From Pseudomonadota bacterium (GTDB lineage Bacteria; Pseudomonadota; Gammaproteobacteria; Steroidobacterales; Steroidobacteraceae): DNA of 64,000 nt. Where the stretch lies: NCBI GenBank assembly GCA_021826035.1, contig JAKBBE010000002.1, forward strand, positions 1 through 64,000, read 5' to 3'. The notes below the pieces were generated by a model. The model searched no databases and was not told the origin of the DNA. It saw nothing but the letters and a program-made list of their open reading frames with translations. Both the position numbers and the translations under genes were made by a program. Shown here in pieces: positions 8,452-19,293 of this stretch. Positions within the stretch are counted from its first letter, which is position 1. Each line of letters starts with the position of its first letter.

Positions 8452-10530
8452 ATGCCCACCGCCGTCACGTCCCTGCGCCAGAACATGGTCGCGGCGCTGC
8501 TGAAGACCAAACCGGCGCAACTGCCCTGGCGGGTGCTGCTGCGCAACACCGCTGCGGTGGTCCTGCCGCTCGTCTGGGGCATCGCCACCGCGCACCTGTT
8601 GCCGGGCATCGCCGCGGCCGTGGGCGCGGTGGTGACGATGTACTCGGATCAACCGGGCCCGTACCGCCAGCGCCTGTTCCGGCTGCTCGCGGTCTCGGCC
8701 GCCGGCGGACTGGCCACCTTCCTCGGGCTGACGCTGAACCACCATTTGCCGGCGCTGCTGGTGGCGAGTTTCGCCATCGGCTTCTGCGGGGCGCTGCTCG
8801 TGGTGTTCGGCGATGCGATCGCACGGGTGGGTATGACGGCGATGATTCTGCTGGTGATCGCCACGGATCTGCCGGCCCCCTCGCTCGGGGCGGCCCTGGC
8901 GCTCACCGCATGGGTCACGGCCGGCGGCTTGCTGCTGACGCTGTTCTCGATCGCAGCCTGGCCGCTGCAACGCTACGGACCGGAGCGCGAGGCGCTCGCG
9001 GCGGTGTATCGCGAGCTCGCCGCCATGGCACGGCGCGGGGCGCACGACGGCGGCGCCGCACTCGAACTGACCGCCGAGATGACCGAACTGCAGCACACGC
9101 TGCTCGGTCCGCTGCGCGCCCACGGTGCGGTCATGGACCACTTCGGCGTGATGCTCGAGCTGGCCGAGCGGGCGCGGCTCGAGCTCACGGCACTGGAGCT
9201 CACCGATCCCGGCGAGCGCCTCACGCCGCTCGTGCAGCAGGACTGCGCGGCACTGTTCGAGGCGATCAGCGCAGCCATCGAAGCCGGCGCCGACCCGCGT
9301 CAGGTCATGCGCACCGAGCTCGATCGGCTGCAGCGGGCCGAGCGCGCTGCCGCGGAACATGAGGCGGAGCTGCCCGAGGGACCGTGGCGGCATTTCCAGG
9401 CGCTCTCCGGTCAGCTCTCCGCCGCGGTGCGCAACGCCGAGCGCGCCGACACACAGGCGCTCGGCCGCCCCGTGCAGGAGGATCTGCAGCGACCGCACGC
9501 GCTGCGCCCGCAATCCCCGTTCGCCATCCTGGGAGCGAACCTCACGCCCCGTTCGGCCGCCTTCCGCCACGCGGTGCGCAGCGCCGTGTGCTTCACGTTC
9601 GCACTGTGGCTCGCTCGGATGCTGCCGGTCGTGCACGGTTACTGGATACCGATGACGGTGGCGATCGTGCTGCGCGCGGACTTCGCCGCCACGTTCAGCT
9701 ACGGACTGCTGCGCGTGGTCGGCACCATCCTCGGACTGGTGCTCACCACGGCGCTGGTCTATGTGCTGCCGCTCAACGCGTGGGTGCACCTGGCGGTGCT
9801 GGCCGCGCTGTGCGCCGGATTTCGCTACTTCGGCGATGTGCACTACGGAATCGCGGTGGCCTGCCTCACCGGAATGGTGGTGCTGCTGCTGGCGTTCGTC
9901 GGCGAGCGCCCCGAGCCGACCGTCGTCGCCCGTCTGATCGATACCATCATCGGCAGCGCGGTGTCACTGTCGGTGTATGCGCTGTGGCCGACCTGGGAGA
10001 AGGGTCGCACGCGCGAGACGCTCGCGGACATGCTGCGCGCCTATGCAACCTACCTCACCTCCCTCGCAGGCGGCAGCGTGCATGAGCGGCGCGACGGCCG
10101 CCAGGGCGCCCGGGTCGCGCGGGTCAATGCCGAAGCGTCCGTGAACCGCCTGCTCGCCGAGCCGGCCACGCCCTCGGCGCTGGCGGAACTGGCCCAATCG
10201 CTGCTCACCAACGGCAACCGGCTGGCCCGCACGGTCATGACGCTGGAGGCGCTGCTCGGACATCAGGTGCCCGTGCCGGAACAGGCCTCGCTCGAACCAT
10301 TTCTGCGCCAAAGCGCCACCGCGCTCGCCGAGGTGGCCGCAGCCCTGAGCGCGCGCCGCGAGCCGAACGCCCTGCCGCCGATCCGCGCCGCCCAGCGCCG
10401 CCTGGCGCGCGAACTCACCGCCGCCACGGACATCGTGGTCGCCTGCGACCGCCTGGTCGACAACATCAACACGCTGGCGCACCTCACGGCACGCACGCCA
10501 GAGCAGCCGCCGCTGGTGCAGCCGGCGTAG
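8452..10530 (+). CDS. FUSC-family inner-membrane transporter-like protein
   Basis: 692 residues from ATG 8452 with GGAG eight bases upstream. The FUSC layout is clear: a first block of membrane helices (about 25-170), a cytoplasmic helical segment (about 180-350), a second block (about 365-500) containing GYWIPMTVAIVLRADFAATFS and VVGTILGLVLTTALVYVLP, and a C-terminal soluble domain. The motif WIPMTVAIVLRP-like is typical of AaeB/YccS/fusaric-acid resistance proteins, which export aromatic or organic acids. No adaptor (AaeA-like) gene is adjacent, so it resembles stand-alone YccS-type members. Convergent with galU, separated by ten bases. Confidence 0.87.
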   Translation: MPTAVTSLRQNMVAALLKTKPAQLPWRVLLRNTAAVVLPLVWGIATAHLLPGIAAAVGAVVTMYSDQPGPYRQRLFRLLAVSAAGGLATFLGLTLNHHLPALLVASFAIGFCGALLVVFGDAIARVGMTAMILLVIATDLPAPSLGAALALTAWVTAGGLLLTLFSIAAWPLQRYGPEREALAAVYRELAAMARRGAHDGGAALELTAEMTELQHTLLGPLRAHGAVMDHFGVMLELAERARLELTALELTDPGERLTPLVQQDCAALFEAISAAIEAGADPRQVMRTELDRLQRAERAAAEHEAELPEGPWRHFQALSGQLSAAVRNAERADTQALGRPVQEDLQRPHALRPQSPFAILGANLTPRSAAFRHAVRSAVCFTFALWLARMLPVVHGYWIPMTVAIVLRADFAATFSYGLLRVVGTILGLVLTTALVYVLPLNAWVHLAVLAALCAGFRYFGDVHYGIAVACLTGMVVLLLAFVGERPEPTVVARLIDTIIGSAVSLSVYALWPTWEKGRTRETLADMLRAYATYLTSLAGGSVHERRDGRQGARVARVNAEASVNRLLAEPATPSALAELAQSLLTNGNRLARTVMTLEALLGHQVPVPEQASLEPFLRQSATALAEVAAALSARREPNALPPIRAAQRRLARELTAATDIVVACDRLVDNINTLAHLTARTPEQPPLVQPA

Positions 10531-10540
10531 CCGGCCGGAC

Positions 10541-11509
10541 TTAGGAACTCGCCGCCGGCCGCGTCGCGCGTCGACGTGGTGCGGCGCCGTTGCTCTTGCG
10601 GTGCGCCGGGGCCGCCGTGCCCATCTCCAGCTGCAGGCCGCGCAGGTAACGGCGAAAATCCTTGCCCAGCACCGGGTGCCCGAGCGCGTACTCGACGGTG
10701 GCCTGCAGATATCCGAGCTTGCTGCCGCAGTCGTAGCGGGTGCCGGCGAAACGGTACGCGTACACCGCCTCCTCGCGCATCAGCGCGGCGATGCCATCGG
10801 TGAGCTGAATCTCTCCACCGGCGCCCCGGCCGATCTTCTCCAGGTGCTCGAAGATCGCCGGGGCGAGCACGTAGCGACCCACTACCGCGAGATTCGACGG
10901 GGCCACCTGAGGTTTGGGCTTCTCGACGATACTGTGCACCCGGGCAGTGGCCGACTTGTCGGCCTCGACCGCCACGATGCCGTACTTGTCGGTGTCGGCA
11001 CGCGGCACGGCCTGCACGCCGAGCACACTGGCGCGCTTCGAGTCATACACCTCGGCCATCTGCGCCAGGCAGGCGACGTCGCTGCGGATCAGATCGTCGG
11101 CCAGGTGCACGAAGAACGGCTCGGCGCCGACCGCCGGCTGCGCACAGAGCACCGCGTGACCGAGTCCGAGCGGGGCGGGCTGGCGGATATAGATGCACGA
11201 GGCATAGGACGGCAGGACGCTGCGGATCTGATTGAGCAGACTGCTCTTGCCTTGGCGCTCGAGCAGCTGCTCGAGTTCCTGGTCGGAGTCGAAGTGATCC
11301 TCGATGGCGCGCTTGGCCGCGCCGGTGACGAACACCAGGCGCGTGGCGCCTGCGGCAAGCGCCTCCTCCACCGCGTACTGGATGAGCGGCTTGTCGACCA
11401 CCGGCAGCATCTCCTTCGGGCTGGCCTTGGTCGCCGGCAGAAAGCGCGTACCGCGACCGGCCACCGGAAATACGGCCGTGCGTATGATCGACTTCGGAGG
11501 GGTGCGCAT
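10541..11509 (-). CDS. galU: UTP-glucose-1-phosphate uridylyltransferase
   Basis: Makes UDP-glucose from UTP and glucose-1-phosphate for cell-envelope sugars. 322 residues, against about 300 in E. coli. The nucleotide-binding signature is [20 protein letters not shown] (residues 13-32); the segments [44 protein letters not shown] and [10 protein letters not shown] are all canonical. The last 25 residues are Ala/Arg-rich and dispensable-looking. AGGAG precedes the ATG. It is the last gene of the gyrA-to-galU block, downstream of lapB. Confidence 0.95.
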   Translation of the reverse strand: MRTPPKSIIRTAVFPVAGRGTRFLPATKASPKEMLPVVDKPLIQYAVEEALAAGATRLVFVTGAAKRAIEDHFDSDQELEQLLERQGKSSLLNQIRSVLPSYASCIYIRQPAPLGLGHAVLCAQPAVGAEPFFVHLADDLIRSDVACLAQMAEVYDSKRASVLGVQAVPRADTDKYGIVAVEADKSATARVHSIVEKPKPQVAPSNLAVVGRYVLAPAIFEHLEKIGRGAGGEIQLTDGIAALMREEAVYAYRFAGTRYDCGSKLGYLQATVEYALGHPVLGKDFRRYLRGLQLEMGTAAPAHRKSNGAAPRRRATRPAASS

Positions 11510-11534
11510 GGTGTGCTCCTAGAAATGTCAGCTC

Positions 11535-11551
11535 CGACCCGTCACGGGTCG
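11535..11551 (-). terminator. Hairpin between lapB and galU
   Basis: Perfect seven-base-pair stem CGACCCG-TCA-CGGGTCG in the roughly 105-base gap. No T-run follows on either strand, so termination is uncertain; an RNA-stability or attenuation role is equally possible. Confidence 0.35.
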
Positions 11552-11614
11552 CTCATCGGGCTAGTGTAACGCGCACCTCGGCGCAAATCGCCCCGGCACG
11601 CCCAGCCAGTGCAC

Positions 11615-12736
11615 TCACTGCGCGGCGATCGCCCGCGCCGCACCGCCGTCGCGTTTCAGCGCGACCGGCCGCAGGCTGTCCCAGGCGCGGCACTTCGGAC
11701 AGCGCCAGTACCAGGCCGTGCTCAACAGCCCGCACTCCCCGCACTGATAGCGGCCGCCGGCATCCCCCAGGCGCTTCATCAGCAGCGCCAGCGCGTACGC
11801 CTCGGCGAGTGAGTCGGCCTGCGGGCCGTGTGACTGCGCGAGACGCTGCAACTCCTCCGGCGGCAGCGCGCTCGCCAGCAGCACGGCGAGTTCGCGCGCC
11901 CCGCTCTGACCGGAGCGCTCGAGCCGCGCCCACAGCGCCGCGAGCGCCGGGGGCTCCTCGGTCCGCCGCGCGAGCGCGAGGGCCCGCGGAATCATCTCGA
12001 TGGCGAGCACCGGGTGCGCCTCGAGGATGTTCAGATACCGCTCGAGCGCCTGGGCGGACTGCCCGTCCGCCTCCGCCAACCGCGCCGCCAGCACCTCGGC
12101 GCGCGGCAAGTCCCGCGACCGCGCACGGGCCTCCCCGAGCAGCGTTCGGGCCCGCCGGGCATCCCCCTGGGCGAGTGCTTGCTCGGCGAGCTCGCACAAA
12201 TAATGCGCCGCGATGCGTGCCCGCTCGGCCTGCACCTGCGGCGGCAGCGCCTGGAGGGTCTCCAGCGCGTGCGTCCAGTCGCCCTGCGCCTCGTAGATGC
12301 GCAGCAGTTGATCAAGCGCGGTGTCGCGATACTCGTTCGAGGCCGCGAGCTCCGCGAACAACTCCTCGGAGCGGTCCATGAGACCGGCACTCAGATAGTC
12401 CAGCGCCAGCGCAAAAGTGGCCTTGTCGCGCAGCGCCCCACGCCCCTGCTCACGCAGGCGCGTGTGCACGGCGATCGCACGATCCACCTCGCCGCGACGG
12501 CGGAACAGGCTGCCGAGCGCGAATTGGATTTCCGCCGCGTCGCCCGCTTCGGCCATGCGTGCGAACACCTCGACGGCATGGTCGAAACGATCGTTGATCA
12601 GATGGTCAAGTCCGACGTAGTAATCGCGCGGCAGACGCACCGTGCGGCGGTTACCGGTCAAACGCCCGAGCAGCCACGCGGCGAAACCGACGGCGGCGAA
12701 CGCCAACGCGAGCAGGAAAGCGGGCAGCGCGATCAC
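11615..12736 (-). CDS. lapB: LapB (YciM) lipopolysaccharide assembly protein
   Basis: Inner-membrane TPR protein that in E. coli couples LPS synthesis to FtsH-dependent LpxC turnover. 373 residues, family length about 390. An N-terminal membrane anchor (1-22) is followed by the diagnostic RDYYVGLDHLINDRFDHAVE, then TPR repeats through about residue 320. The C-terminal rubredoxin-type metal knuckle is intact: CGECG (332-336) and CPKC (346-349). The usual partner gene lapA is not seen between ihfB and lapB. Cotranscription with ihfB is likely (46-base gap). Confidence 0.93.
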   Translation of the reverse strand: MIALPAFLLALAFAAVGFAAWLLGRLTGNRRTVRLPRDYYVGLDHLINDRFDHAVEVFARMAEAGDAAEIQFALGSLFRRRGEVDRAIAVHTRLREQGRGALRDKATFALALDYLSAGLMDRSEELFAELAASNEYRDTALDQLLRIYEAQGDWTHALETLQALPPQVQAERARIAAHYLCELAEQALAQGDARRARTLLGEARARSRDLPRAEVLAARLAEADGQSAQALERYLNILEAHPVLAIEMIPRALALARRTEEPPALAALWARLERSGQSGARELAVLLASALPPEELQRLAQSHGPQADSLAEAYALALLMKRLGDAGGRYQCGECGLLSTAWYWRCPKCRAWDSLRPVALKRDGGAARAIAAQ

Positions 12737-12782
12737 CGGGGCAATGTAGCATGCGCCGGTGCTACGGGCCTTAGGCTGCGGA

Positions 12783-13085
12783 TCAGCCGCGGATGGGTTG
12801 CCCCGCGCCCTCGTTGACCCGTTCCCTCAGATCCTTGCCGGCTTTGAAATGCGGGACGTGCTTGCCCGAGAGCGCCACGGTTTCCCCGGTCTTCGGGTTA
12901 CGTCCCTGTCGGGGCGGTCGGAAGTGCAGCGAGAAGCTGCCGAAGCCGCGAATCTCGATGCGCTCGCCTTGCGCGAGGGCATCACTCATCACCTCGAGCA
13001 TCTGCTTCAGAGCGAGCTCGACATCCTTGGCCGGCAGATGCTTCTGCTTCGCAGCGATGATTTCAATGAGCTCAGATTTGGTCAT
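12783..13085 (-). CDS. ihfB: Integration host factor subunit beta
   Basis: DNA-bending nucleoid protein, 100 residues, beta subunit of IHF. It has the HU/IHF fold with [13 protein letters not shown] at the N-terminus, the beta-arm tip GRNPKTGE containing the intercalating proline, and the basic C-terminal [14 protein letters not shown]. The position directly after rpsA, as in E. coli and Pseudomonas, identifies it as beta rather than HU or IHF-alpha. Confidence 0.96.
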   Translation of the reverse strand: MTKSELIEIIAAKQKHLPAKDVELALKQMLEVMSDALAQGERIEIRGFGSFSLHFRPPRQGRNPKTGETVALSGKHVPHFKAGKDLRERVNEGAGQPIRG

Positions 13086-13100
13086 GTCTCAGGCCAATCC

Positions 13101-13132
13101 GTCGCCGCCTCCGCCGAGGCGGAAGCGGCGAC
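13101..13132 (-). terminator. Long hairpin between rpsA and ihfB
   Basis: Near-perfect stem of 15 pairs (GTCGCCGC ... TCCGCC-GA-GGCGGA ... GCGGCGAC, one C/A mismatch) nine bases after the rpsA stop. No U-tract follows, and ihfB continues on the same strand, so a partial terminator or processing and stability element is more likely than full termination. Confidence 0.5.
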
Positions 13133-13141
13133 GTTCAGGAC

Positions 13142-14818
13142 TCAGCCACGGTCCCCGATGTGCTCTTTGAGCAGATCGCCAAGACTCGTACCGGTTGTGC
13201 TGGAGTCCGAGGAGCGGTAGTTCTGCACCGCCTCGGCTTCCTCGTGGGCTTCCTTCGCCTTGATCGAGAGCGAGATGGTGCGCGACTTGCGGTCGACGCC
13301 CGTGAACTTCGCCTCGACTTCCTCCCCGACCTTCAGCACCGTGCGCGCATCCTCGATGCGGTCACGGCCGAGCTCGGAGGCGCGCAGCTGACCCTCGATC
13401 CCGTTGCCCAGATCGATGGTGGCGCCGCGTGCATCGACGTCCTTGACCACGCCGCGCACGATGGTGCCCTTGGGGTTCTCGGCGATGTAGCTGGAGAACG
13501 GGTCCTTCGCCAGCTGCTTGATGCCGAGGCTGATGCGCTCGCGCTCCGGATCGATCGACAGCACCATGGCCTCGAGCTGCTGACCCTTCTGGTAGCTGCG
13601 CACGGCTTCCTCCCCGGGCATGTCCCAGGAGATGTCCGACAGGTGCACCAGGCCGTCGATGTTGCCGGACAGCCCGATGAAGATGCCGAAGTCGGTGATC
13701 GACTTGATCTGGCCGCTGACATGATCGCCGCGGTTGTAGTTCTCGGCGAACTCCTTCCACGGATTGGCCTTGCACTGCTTCAGGCCGAGGGAGATGCGGC
13801 GACGGTCTTCATCGACGTCGAGCACCATGACCTCGACTTCCTCGCCCGTGTGCACCACCTTGGCCGGATTGACGTTCTTGTTCGTCCAATCCATCTCCGA
13901 GACGTGCACCAGGCCCTCGACGCCGTCCTCGATCTCGACGAACGCGCCGTAGTCGGCGATGTTGGTGACCTTGCCGAACACGCGGGTGTTGGCCGGGTAG
14001 CGCCGGGCGATGTTCTCCCACGGATCGGCTCCGAGCTGCTTCAACCCGAGGCTCACGCGCGAGCGCTCGCGGTCGAACTTCAGGATCCGCACGTCGATCT
14101 CCTCACCGACCTTGACCACCTCGGAGGGATGCTTGACGCGCTTCCACGCCATGTCGGTGATGTGCAGCAGACCATCGATGCCGCCGAGGTCGACGAACGC
14201 ACCGTAGTCGGTGAGGTTCTTGACCATACCGTGCACGACGGCGCCTTCCTGCAGATTCTCCAGCAGCGCACTGCGCTCGGCGGAGAACTCCTGCTCGACG
14301 ACCGCGCGGCGCGAGACCACCACGTTGTTGCGCTTCTGGTCGAGCTTGATGACCTTGAACTCGAGCGGCTTGCCCTCGAGATATGCCGTGTCGCGCACCG
14401 GTCGCACATCGACCAGCGAGCCCGGCAGGAACGCCCGGACGTTGTCGATTTCCACCGTGAAGCCGCCTTTGACGCGGCCGGTGATCATGCCGGTGACGAT
14501 CTCGGCCTTGTTGAAGGCCTCCTCGAGACGCGTCCAGGTGCGGGCGCGCTTGGCTTTCTCGCGCGACAGGCGCGTCTCGCCGGTGCCATCCTCGACCGAA
14601 TCGAGCGCGACTTCGACTTCGTCGCCCGCTTTGACTTCGATCTGGCCGCTCTCGTCCTTGAACTGCTCGACGGGAATGACGGCTTCGGACTTCAGACCGA
14701 CGTTGACCACGACCACATCGGGGGTGACGTCAACGACCAGTCCGGTGAGGATCATCCCCGGGCGGATGCGCTGGTTGGCGAGGCTCTGCTCGAAGAGCTG
14801 TGCAAAACTTTCTGTCAT
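13142..14818 (-). CDS. rpsA: 30S ribosomal protein S1
   Basis: 558 residues from ATG 14818 ([13 protein letters not shown]), matching the E. coli length; a start 57 bases upstream would add a non-conserved leader. Six S1 repeats are visible, with repeated cores such as [37 protein letters not shown] and [21 protein letters not shown]1 unwinds structured mRNA and brings it to the 30S subunit. It lies between cmk and ihfB, the standard order. Confidence 0.97.
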   Translation of the reverse strand: MTESFAQLFEQSLANQRIRPGMILTGLVVDVTPDVVVVNVGLKSEAVIPVEQFKDESGQIEVKAGDEVEVALDSVEDGTGETRLSREKAKRARTWTRLEEAFNKAEIVTGMITGRVKGGFTVEIDNVRAFLPGSLVDVRPVRDTAYLEGKPLEFKVIKLDQKRNNVVVSRRAVVEQEFSAERSALLENLQEGAVVHGMVKNLTDYGAFVDLGGIDGLLHITDMAWKRVKHPSEVVKVGEEIDVRILKFDRERSRVSLGLKQLGADPWENIARRYPANTRVFGKVTNIADYGAFVEIEDGVEGLVHVSEMDWTNKNVNPAKVVHTGEEVEVMVLDVDEDRRRISLGLKQCKANPWKEFAENYNRGDHVSGQIKSITDFGIFIGLSGNIDGLVHLSDISWDMPGEEAVRSYQKGQQLEAMVLSIDPERERISLGIKQLAKDPFSSYIAENPKGTIVRGVVKDVDARGATIDLGNGIEGQLRASELGRDRIEDARTVLKVGEEVEAKFTGVDRKSRTISLSIKAKEAHEEAEAVQNYRSSDSSTTGTSLGDLLKEHIGDRG

Positions 14819-14957
14819 ACCTTCACTCGCACGGTCCTTCAGGACGGCGTGCTTATTAACTGGCGCCCCTGTCATCCCTAGAGGCCAGGCAGATGCGGAA
14901 CATGGCCTGCGCTTCCCTGGCGCAAGCCGACCGGAAACTCTTCGCGTCAGGACCGCG

Positions 14958-15644
14958 CTACGCCCACAGCGAACGGCGTCGGCCCAACTCGATCACGCGC
15001 TCGACCGCGGCCTCGATGGTCAGGTCGGTCGAATCGATCCGCGCGGCGTCTGCGGCCGGGACGAGCGGGGCCACGGCCCGACTCGAATCCCGCGCGTCTC
15101 GCTCGGCGATCTCGCGCGAAAGGGCCGAGAGGCTAGCACCGGGGCCCTTTTCTTTCAACTGGTTATAGCGGCGGCGGGCCCGTTCCTCGGCGCTCGCGGT
15201 GAGAAATATCTTCAGGACCGCGTGTGGGAAGACCACCGTGCCCATATCCCGGCCGTCGGCAACGAGTCCCGGCGCCTCGACAAACGCGCGCTGGCGTCCC
15301 AGGAGCGCGGCACGCACGGCCGGCCAGGCGGCCACCCGGGAGGCGCCCTGTCCCATCGTTTCGGTCCGGATCGCCGCCGTGACGTCGCGCCCCTCGAGCA
15401 GCACCCGTTCGCCCTCCCGCTCGGTCCCGAAGCGCACCCGCATCGCGGCGGCGAGCCGGGCATGGCCGTCGACGTCGTCCGCCGCCAGCTTATGTTCAAT
15501 GCCCGCGAGCGCCACCAAACGATACAGCGCCCCGCTGTCGAGCAGGTGCCAGCCGACGCGACGCGCCACGGCGCGGCTCACCGTGCCCTTGCCCGAACCG
15601 CTCGGACCGTCGAGGGTAACGACTGGAATAGCCGCTTCGCTCAC
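14958..15644 (-). CDS. cmk: Cytidylate kinase
   Basis: Phosphorylates CMP and dCMP. 228 residues starting at GTG 15644. The P-loop is [16 protein letters not shown] near the N-terminus. The CMP-binding segment ALYRLVAL (Y in place of the more usual ALYRALA), the [13 protein letters not shown] motif and the R-rich lid [10 protein letters not shown] are all present. The start is two bases after the aroA stop, so the two are probably cotranslated. Confidence 0.95.
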   Translation of the reverse strand: MSEAAIPVVTLDGPSGSGKGTVSRAVARRVGWHLLDSGALYRLVALAGIEHKLAADDVDGHARLAAAMRVRFGTEREGERVLLEGRDVTAAIRTETMGQGASRVAAWPAVRAALLGRQRAFVEAPGLVADGRDMGTVVFPHAVLKIFLTASAEERARRRYNQLKEKGPGASLSALSREIAERDARDSSRAVAPLVPAADAARIDSTDLTIEAAVERVIELGRRRSLWA

Positions 15645-15646
15645 GC

Positions 15647-16966
15647 TCAGGTGGCCTCGAGCGTCAGGCCCGCGGTGCGTGCCAGCGCGACGAAGCCCGG
15701 GAACGAGGTCGCCACGTTGGCCACGTCGTGGATCTCAATGGGCGCGCGCGCCGCGAGCGCCGCGATCGCGAAGGCCATGGCGATCCGGTGATCGCCGTGG
15801 CTGTTGATCTGCCCGCCGGTAAAGCCCTGCCCGCCGCGCAGCCACAGGCCGTCATCGAGCAGATGATTCTCCACCCCGAGGACGCTCAGTCCCTCGGCCA
15901 TCGCCGCCAGTCGATCGGTCTCCTTCACGCGCAGTTCCTCGGCCCCGCGCACCGTCGTTTCCCCCTGCGCCAGCGCCGCGGCGACGAAGAAGATGGGGAA
16001 CTCGTCGATCGCGAGCGGCACCAGCTCGCGCGGCACGTGGATACCGCGCAACGCGCTCTTGTGTACCTCGATGTCCGCCGTCGGCTCCGCGCCAGCGCCC
16101 GGATGCGGGTGCAGTCGGATATCCGCGCCCATGCTGCGCAGCATCTCGAGCAGCCCGGTCCGGGTGGGATTGACCCCGACGTTACGCAGCAGCAGTCCCT
16201 CCTCGGCGCTGATCAGGCCGGCGACGATGAAAAACGCCGCCGAGGAGAAGTCCGCCGGCACCCGGACGGCCGTGCCGGTGAGCACCTGACCGCCCTCGAG
16301 CGACACGCTCGCCCCGTCGCGCTGCACCTGTACCCCGAAGGCCCTGAGCATCCGCTCGGTGTGATCCCGGGTCGGAGCCGGTTCGCTCACCCGGGTGCGC
16401 CCGTGCGCCCCGAGGCCGGCGAGCAGCACGGCGGATTTGACCTGCGCGCTCGCCACCGGCATCCGAAAGTCGATGCCGTGCAGTGCCGGTGTGCCGCGGA
16501 TGTGCACCGGCGGGCGCCCCTCGCGCGTCTCGATGCGCGCGCCCATCTGGCGCAGCGGCACCGCGACGCGCTCCATCGGCCGACGCATCAGGGACTCGTC
16601 TCCGACCAGCACCGAGTCGAACGGCTGCGGGGCGAGCAGCCCCATGAACAAACGCATGGCGGTGCCCGCGTTGCCCATGTCGAGCGGCGTGCCCGAGCCG
16701 CGCAAAGCCGCGACCCCCGCCCCGTGCACCCGCACGTGCTCGGGCGATGGCCGCTCGATACGCACCCCGAGGGTCTGCAGCACCCGCAGCGTCGAGAGGC
16801 AGTCCTCCCCGGCGAGAAAGCCGGTGATCTCGGTCTGTCCGGTGGCGAGCCCACCGAGCATCAACGCGCGGTGCGAGATCGACTTATCCCCGGGCACCGT
16901 CAACTCCCCGCCGATGCGTCCGCCGGGACTGACGCGAAAGCGCGGCTTGATGTCAGCTGCTGTCAT
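15647..16966 (-). CDS. aroA: 3-phosphoshikimate 1-carboxyvinyltransferase (EPSP synthase)
   Basis: Sixth step of the shikimate pathway: joins shikimate-3-phosphate and PEP. 439 residues from ATG 16966. The substrate-binding motif [17 protein letters not shown] contains the conserved Lys; [15 protein letters not shown] and the second signature [15 protein letters not shown] are present. It lies 11 bases after pheA. The GNAGTA motif followed by MRLFMG gives Ala where many class I enzymes have Gly in the PEP pocket segment, but sequence alone does not show a class II enzyme. Confidence 0.95.
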   Translation of the reverse strand: MTAADIKPRFRVSPGGRIGGELTVPGDKSISHRALMLGGLATGQTEITGFLAGEDCLSTLRVLQTLGVRIERPSPEHVRVHGAGVAALRGSGTPLDMGNAGTAMRLFMGLLAPQPFDSVLVGDESLMRRPMERVAVPLRQMGARIETREGRPPVHIRGTPALHGIDFRMPVASAQVKSAVLLAGLGAHGRTRVSEPAPTRDHTERMLRAFGVQVQRDGASVSLEGGQVLTGTAVRVPADFSSAAFFIVAGLISAEEGLLLRNVGVNPTRTGLLEMLRSMGADIRLHPHPGAGAEPTADIEVHKSALRGIHVPRELVPLAIDEFPIFFVAAALAQGETTVRGAEELRVKETDRLAAMAEGLSVLGVENHLLDDGLWLRGGQGFTGGQINSHGDHRIAMAFAIAALAARAPIEIHDVANVATSFPGFVALARTAGLTLEAT

Positions 16967-16977
16967 GATTCTCTCTT

Positions 16978-18102
16978 CTACAACACGGCGCGCGGGTACG
17001 AGCCGAGCAAACGGAACAGCGAGGCACGCCGCTTCAGCGAGGCGAGCGCGCGCACCACGTGCGGCTCCTCGGCATGCCCGTCGATGTCGATGAAGAACAC
17101 ATAGTCCCATTTGCGCCGGTGCGAGGGACGCGACTCGATGCGCGTCATGCTCACCCGATGGCGTGCCAGCGGCTCGAGCAGCCGCTGCAGCGCCCCCGGG
17201 GCATCGGTGTGCCCGACCGACACCAGCAGCGTGCTGCGGTCCTCGCCGCTCGGCGCGAGCAGCTTTCTGCCGAGCACCAGAAAGCGCGTGCTGTTGTCGG
17301 CGCGATCCTCGATCTGACCGGCGAGCACCTTCAGGCCGTACACCTCCGCGGCGGTCTGGCCGGCGATCGCCGCCGTGCCGCGCTCATCGCGCGCCCGTCG
17401 GGCCGCCTCGCCGTTGCTCGCCACGGGGATCTGCTCGACCTCCGGCAGATGCTCCTGCAGCCACATCCGGCACTGCGCGAGCGACTGCGGATGCGAGCAG
17501 ATGCGCACGATGCGCCCGAGGGCGCTCATGTTGCCCATCAGATGGTGATGGATGCGCAGCTCCACCTCCCCGCAGATCTTCAGCGGCGAGGAGAGGAACC
17601 GATCGAGCGTGTGGTTGACCGTGCCCTCGGTGGAGTTCTCGATCGGCACGACACCGAAGTCGGCCGCCGCGGACTCGACCTCATGGAACACCTCGTCGAT
17701 CGAGCCGAGCGGCAGCGCGCGCACCGAGTGGCCGAAGTGCGTGAGGACCGCGGTCTGGCTGAAGGTCGCCTCCGGGCCGAGATAGGCCACTTTCAGCGGC
17801 TCCTGCTGCGCCAGGCACGCGGACATGATCTCGCGAAACAGCCGCACCACTTCCTCATCGCGCAGCGGCCCGCGGTTGCGCTCGCGCACCGCGCGCAGCA
17901 CCTGCGCCTCGCGTTCGGGGCGGTAGAACTCCGCGCCCGCCTCGTTGCGGCTCTTGGTGAGACCGACCCGCTGCGCCAGGCGCGCCCGCTCGTTCAACAG
18001 CCGCTGGATCTGCTGATCGACGTTGTCGATGCGCTCACGCACGGCGGTCAACGCGGTGGCGGCGGGCGCGGCGCGGCGGCGATCGGGACTCTTGCGTGGC
18101 AT
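16978..18102 (-). CDS. pheA: Bifunctional chorismate mutase / prephenate dehydratase (P-protein)
   Basis: Directs chorismate to phenylpyruvate. 374 residues. The AroQ chorismate mutase helices cover about 17-97 (RIDNVDQQIQRLLNERARLA; then KSR and the YRPEREAQVLR motif). The prephenate dehydratase domain follows (VAYLGPEATFSQTA; VPIENSTEGTVNHTLD; the TRF motif in NSTRFLVLG). A C-terminal ACT domain carries the ESRPSHRRKWDYVFF allosteric motif, so feedback control by phenylalanine is expected from family knowledge. It sits between serA and aroA. Confidence 0.95.
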   Translation of the reverse strand: MPRKSPDRRRAAPAATALTAVRERIDNVDQQIQRLLNERARLAQRVGLTKSRNEAGAEFYRPEREAQVLRAVRERNRGPLRDEEVVRLFREIMSACLAQQEPLKVAYLGPEATFSQTAVLTHFGHSVRALPLGSIDEVFHEVESAAADFGVVPIENSTEGTVNHTLDRFLSSPLKICGEVELRIHHHLMGNMSALGRIVRICSHPQSLAQCRMWLQEHLPEVEQIPVASNGEAARRARDERGTAAIAGQTAAEVYGLKVLAGQIEDRADNSTRFLVLGRKLLAPSGEDRSTLLVSVGHTDAPGALQRLLEPLARHRVSMTRIESRPSHRRKWDYVFFIDIDGHAEEPHVVRALASLKRRASLFRLLGSYPRAVL

Positions 18103-18117
18103 GTCGGGGGAGCGGCC

Positions 18118-19287
18118 TCAGATCAGGTGGGCGGAGAGCACGCCGTGGATGGCGCGCACCGCATCGAGCAGCGGTGCGGCGAGCGTACCGTCGAGATCGA
18201 GCAACGTGTATGCGTAATCGCCACGCGAGGCGTTCAGCAACGCCGCGATGTTCAGTCCCGCGCCGGCGAGGTGCGTGGAGACCTGCCCGACCACATTCGG
18301 CACGTTGCGATTGGCGATCGCCAGGCGGGCGCTGCCGGCGCGGCGCGCGAGCTGCGCTTCGGGGAAGTTGACGCTGTTGCGCACGTTGCCGTTTTCGAGG
18401 AAATCGCGCAGCTCATCGGCGGCCATGACCGCGCAGTTAGCCTCGGCCTCCCCGGTGAGCGCCCCGAGATGCGGCAGCGTGATCACGCGCGCATGGCCCT
18501 TCAGCAGCGCGTTGGGAAAATCCGATACGTACGCGTGCAGCCAGCCCGCATCGAGCGCCGCGATCAGCGCGGCATCCTCGACGATGCCGGCGCGCGAGAA
18601 GTTCAGCAACACCGCGCCCTTGGGCAGCAGCCGCACCCGGTACTCCCCGACCAGCCCGCGGGTCTGCTCATTCAGCGGCACGTGCAGGGTCACCAGATTC
18701 GAGCGGGCGAACAGATCATCGAGCGAGAGCGCCTGCTCGACGCCGCAGGAGAGCTGCCAGGCGCGCTGCACGGTGATCTGCGGGTCGTAGCCGAGCACGC
18801 GCATTCCGAGCGCCTCGGCGGCATTGGCGACCTCCACGCCGACCGCCCCGAGTCCGACCACCCCGAGCGTGCGGCCACTCAGTTCGAACCCCGCGAATGC
18901 GCCCCGCCCCTCGCGCACCGCCGCGCCGATCGAGGCATCCTCGCCCCCGAGGGTGCGCGCGAAGTCCCACGCCTGGCAGATGTTGCGCGCCGCCAGGAAC
19001 AGACTGGCCAGCACCAGTTCCTTCACCGCGTTGGCGTTGGCGCCCGGGGCATGGAACACCGGGATGCCGCGCCGGCTCAATGCATCGACCGGAATGTGAT
19101 CGACCGCCGCGCCGGCGCAGGCCACCGCGCGCACCGAGGGCGGCAGCGCCAGCTCGTGCATGTCCGCGGCGCGCACCAGCACCGCATGCGGGTGCGCCAG
19201 ACCGGCGGCGACCTCGTAGCGCTCGCGCGGCAGGCGCTCCAGACCCCGAGGGCTGATGTCATTGAGGGTCAGGATCCGGTAGCGCAT
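18118..19287 (-). CDS. serA: D-3-phosphoglycerate dehydrogenase
   Basis: First step of serine synthesis. 389 residues, the shorter ACT-containing class. The NAD-binding Rossmann motif is GVVGLGAVGVEVANAAEALG; catalytic residues sit in NFSRAGIVED (Arg), the conserved acidic segment near YVSDFP, and TLPHLGALTGEAE (His). The C-terminal 70 residues (ANRNVPNVVGQVSTHLAGAG) form an ACT domain, implying serine feedback as in E. coli. The start is six bases after serC, forming a compact serC-serA pair. Confidence 0.93.
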   Translation of the reverse strand: MRYRILTLNDISPRGLERLPRERYEVAAGLAHPHAVLVRAADMHELALPPSVRAVACAGAAVDHIPVDALSRRGIPVFHAPGANANAVKELVLASLFLAARNICQAWDFARTLGGEDASIGAAVREGRGAFAGFELSGRTLGVVGLGAVGVEVANAAEALGMRVLGYDPQITVQRAWQLSCGVEQALSLDDLFARSNLVTLHVPLNEQTRGLVGEYRVRLLPKGAVLLNFSRAGIVEDAALIAALDAGWLHAYVSDFPNALLKGHARVITLPHLGALTGEAEANCAVMAADELRDFLENGNVRNSVNFPEAQLARRAGSARLAIANRNVPNVVGQVSTHLAGAGLNIAALLNASRGDYAYTLLDLDGTLAAPLLDAVRAIHGVLSAHLI

Positions 19288-19293
19288 CGCCGC